DNA from: DASWVC01 sp036401335
GTDB lineage: Bacteria; Verrucomicrobiota; Verrucomicrobiia; Chthoniobacterales; JAFAMB01
DNA length: 6,176 nt
NCBI GenBank assembly: GCA_036401335.1
Contig: DASWVC010000046.1
Location: 1 to 6,176, forward strand
Direction: 5' to 3'
The position numbers and the translations under genes are program-made. The notes below the pieces were generated by a model that had not been told where the DNA came from, made no database searches, and saw only the letters and a program-made list of their open reading frames with translations. Below are positions 5,440 to 6,176 of the stretch, piece after piece (position 1 is the first letter of the stretch; each line of letters opens with the position of its first letter).

Positions 5440-6176
5440 CTAGCGACCCACCGCCGCCAAGGGTGAAGCTTTTTTGAGGCCTAAGGCAGCTTGGACCGCG
5501 CCATAAGCGTCCACTAACCCATACCCGTCGGCGGGGTTGTAACCCGTGCCCATCTGATTTTGAAAACCAGCGGTTATCGTGTCCGGGTACGTCCCGCTTA
5601 ACCGTGCCGTAAAAGTGGCGCCAAACCCGAACGTGTCGGCTGTGGGTGACTGCTCGTAATACAACGCGGCAAGGTTCGAGGTGCGAAGGGTCACGGTAAA
5701 GCCGACCGAGGCCCCGGCGACAAACGTTCCGGGCTTGAACTTCAGGGTCAATTTGGTTTGATCCGTGCCGGTATTGGGAAGGATCTCCAAGTCTCCGGGC
5801 TTGATGCCGATGGTGTCTCCCACGGTCGGCGTTGGGTCGGCCACCTGAGTCAAAAACGTCAGCCCGGCCTTGGAGCCGTCGAGCGTGAGGGAGTCGATCG
5901 AGTTCTTGCTGGAGCCGACGTACGAAATCGTGAGAAAGTTATTCAGGTCGTAAGCTCTGCCCAGGGCCGTGACCGAAACGTAGCCGCTGGCGCTTGCCCC
6001 GGTGGCATTTGAGTAGAGTGGGTCCAGGTCGCGGGGCGGAGCGGTTTCTTGCAATATGCCATCCACGGTGGGTCCGTCGAGGGACCCGGGGCCGCCGGCG
6101 GCCTGCAACATCAATGCAGCCACCCCGGCCACGTGAGGGGCCGCGGCGCTGGTGCCTATGAAACTGTAAAGACTGT
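5440..6176 (-). CDS. Subtilisin-family (S8) serine peptidase, C-terminal part, with a beta-rich insertion
   Basis: This is the last 244 residues of a probably secreted serine endopeptidase; the start, signal peptide and the catalytic Asp and His regions lie beyond the right edge. The visible part opens with SLYSFIGTSAAAPHVAGVAA, the S8 active-site block. The nucleophile Ser is encoded at 6148-6150, and Ala replaces the Met usual in GTSMAAPH. The expected helix and ILQETA follow (to visible residue 45). In ordinary subtilases the closing GYGLVDA-type strand comes soon after, but here it appears at about residue 217 (5526-5506), followed by the final helix YGAVQAALGL. The roughly 160 residues between are rich in Thr, Gly and alternating hydrophobics (for example TKLTLKFKPGTFVAGASVGF), which suggests an inserted beta-sandwich. 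The frame ends at TAG (5440-5442). It converges on the WaaG-like gene. S8 is firm from PHVAG; the S53 sedolisin family is less likely. Confidence 0.88.
   Translation of the reverse strand, partial: SLYSFIGTSAAAPHVAGVAALMLQAAGGPGSLDGPTVDGILQETAPPRDLDPLYSNATGASASGYVSVTALGRAYDLNNFLTISYVGSSKNSIDSLTLDGSKAGLTFLTQVADPTPTVGDTIGIKPGDLEILPNTGTDQTKLTLKFKPGTFVAGASVGFTVTLRTSNLAALYYEQSPTADTFGFGATFTARLSGTYPDTITAGFQNQMGTGYNPADGYGLVDAYGAVQAALGLKKASPLAAVGR

Noticed and set aside
6130..6176. Subtilase gene beginning at GTG 6132
   Set aside because: The reading frame continues without a stop to the right edge and encodes the catalytic-serine block before this codon, so GTG 6132 is an internal valine and the gene is simply cut by the window.

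Overview
The window looks like a stretch of a GC-rich chromosome from a diderm (Gram-negative) bacterium. The argument is functional: it encodes an MsbA-type lipid A/LPS flippase, a family 9 glycosyltransferase of the heptosyltransferase type and two family 4 glycosyltransferases, one of them WaaG-like. Together these look like an LPS core assembly and export locus. The protein style (WaaG-like enzyme with the YDPFSNACLEAL motif, large beta-rich subtilase, weak Shine-Dalgarno signals) would suit Verrucomicrobiota or a related phylum, but that placement is an impression and was not tested.

Layout: a minus-strand operon occupies about 1-3987 and is transcribed toward the left edge. Its order is GT4 glycosyltransferase (3987-2806), GT9 heptosyltransferase-like enzyme (2809-1802), then the MsbA-like ABC exporter (1743 to beyond position 1). 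GT4 and GT9 overlap by four bases (GTGA), so they are probably translationally coupled. A 58-bp gap containing a perfect 14-bp palindrome separates GT9 from the exporter. A 120-bp divergent intergenic region (3988-4107) separates this operon from a plus-strand WaaG-like GT4 (4108-5205). A 234-bp convergent gap (5206-5439) holds three separate inverted repeats. The last gene, on the minus strand, is the C-terminal part of a subtilisin-family (S8) peptidase cut by the right edge.

How the genes would work together: the three glycosyltransferases are expected to add sugars to lipid A-core on the cytoplasmic face of the inner membrane, and the ABC exporter would then flip the product to the periplasmic face. 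The subtilase is probably an unrelated secreted protein whose gene converges on the locus. Its most interesting property is a beta-rich segment of about 160 residues placed between the catalytic-serine region and the terminal GYGLVDA element of the peptidase domain.

I found no RNA genes, CRISPR arrays, insertion sequences or attachment sites. I also found no convincing new multi-gene system. The points worth a second look are the subtilase insertion, the in-frame open stretch after its stop codon, and the structured convergent gap.
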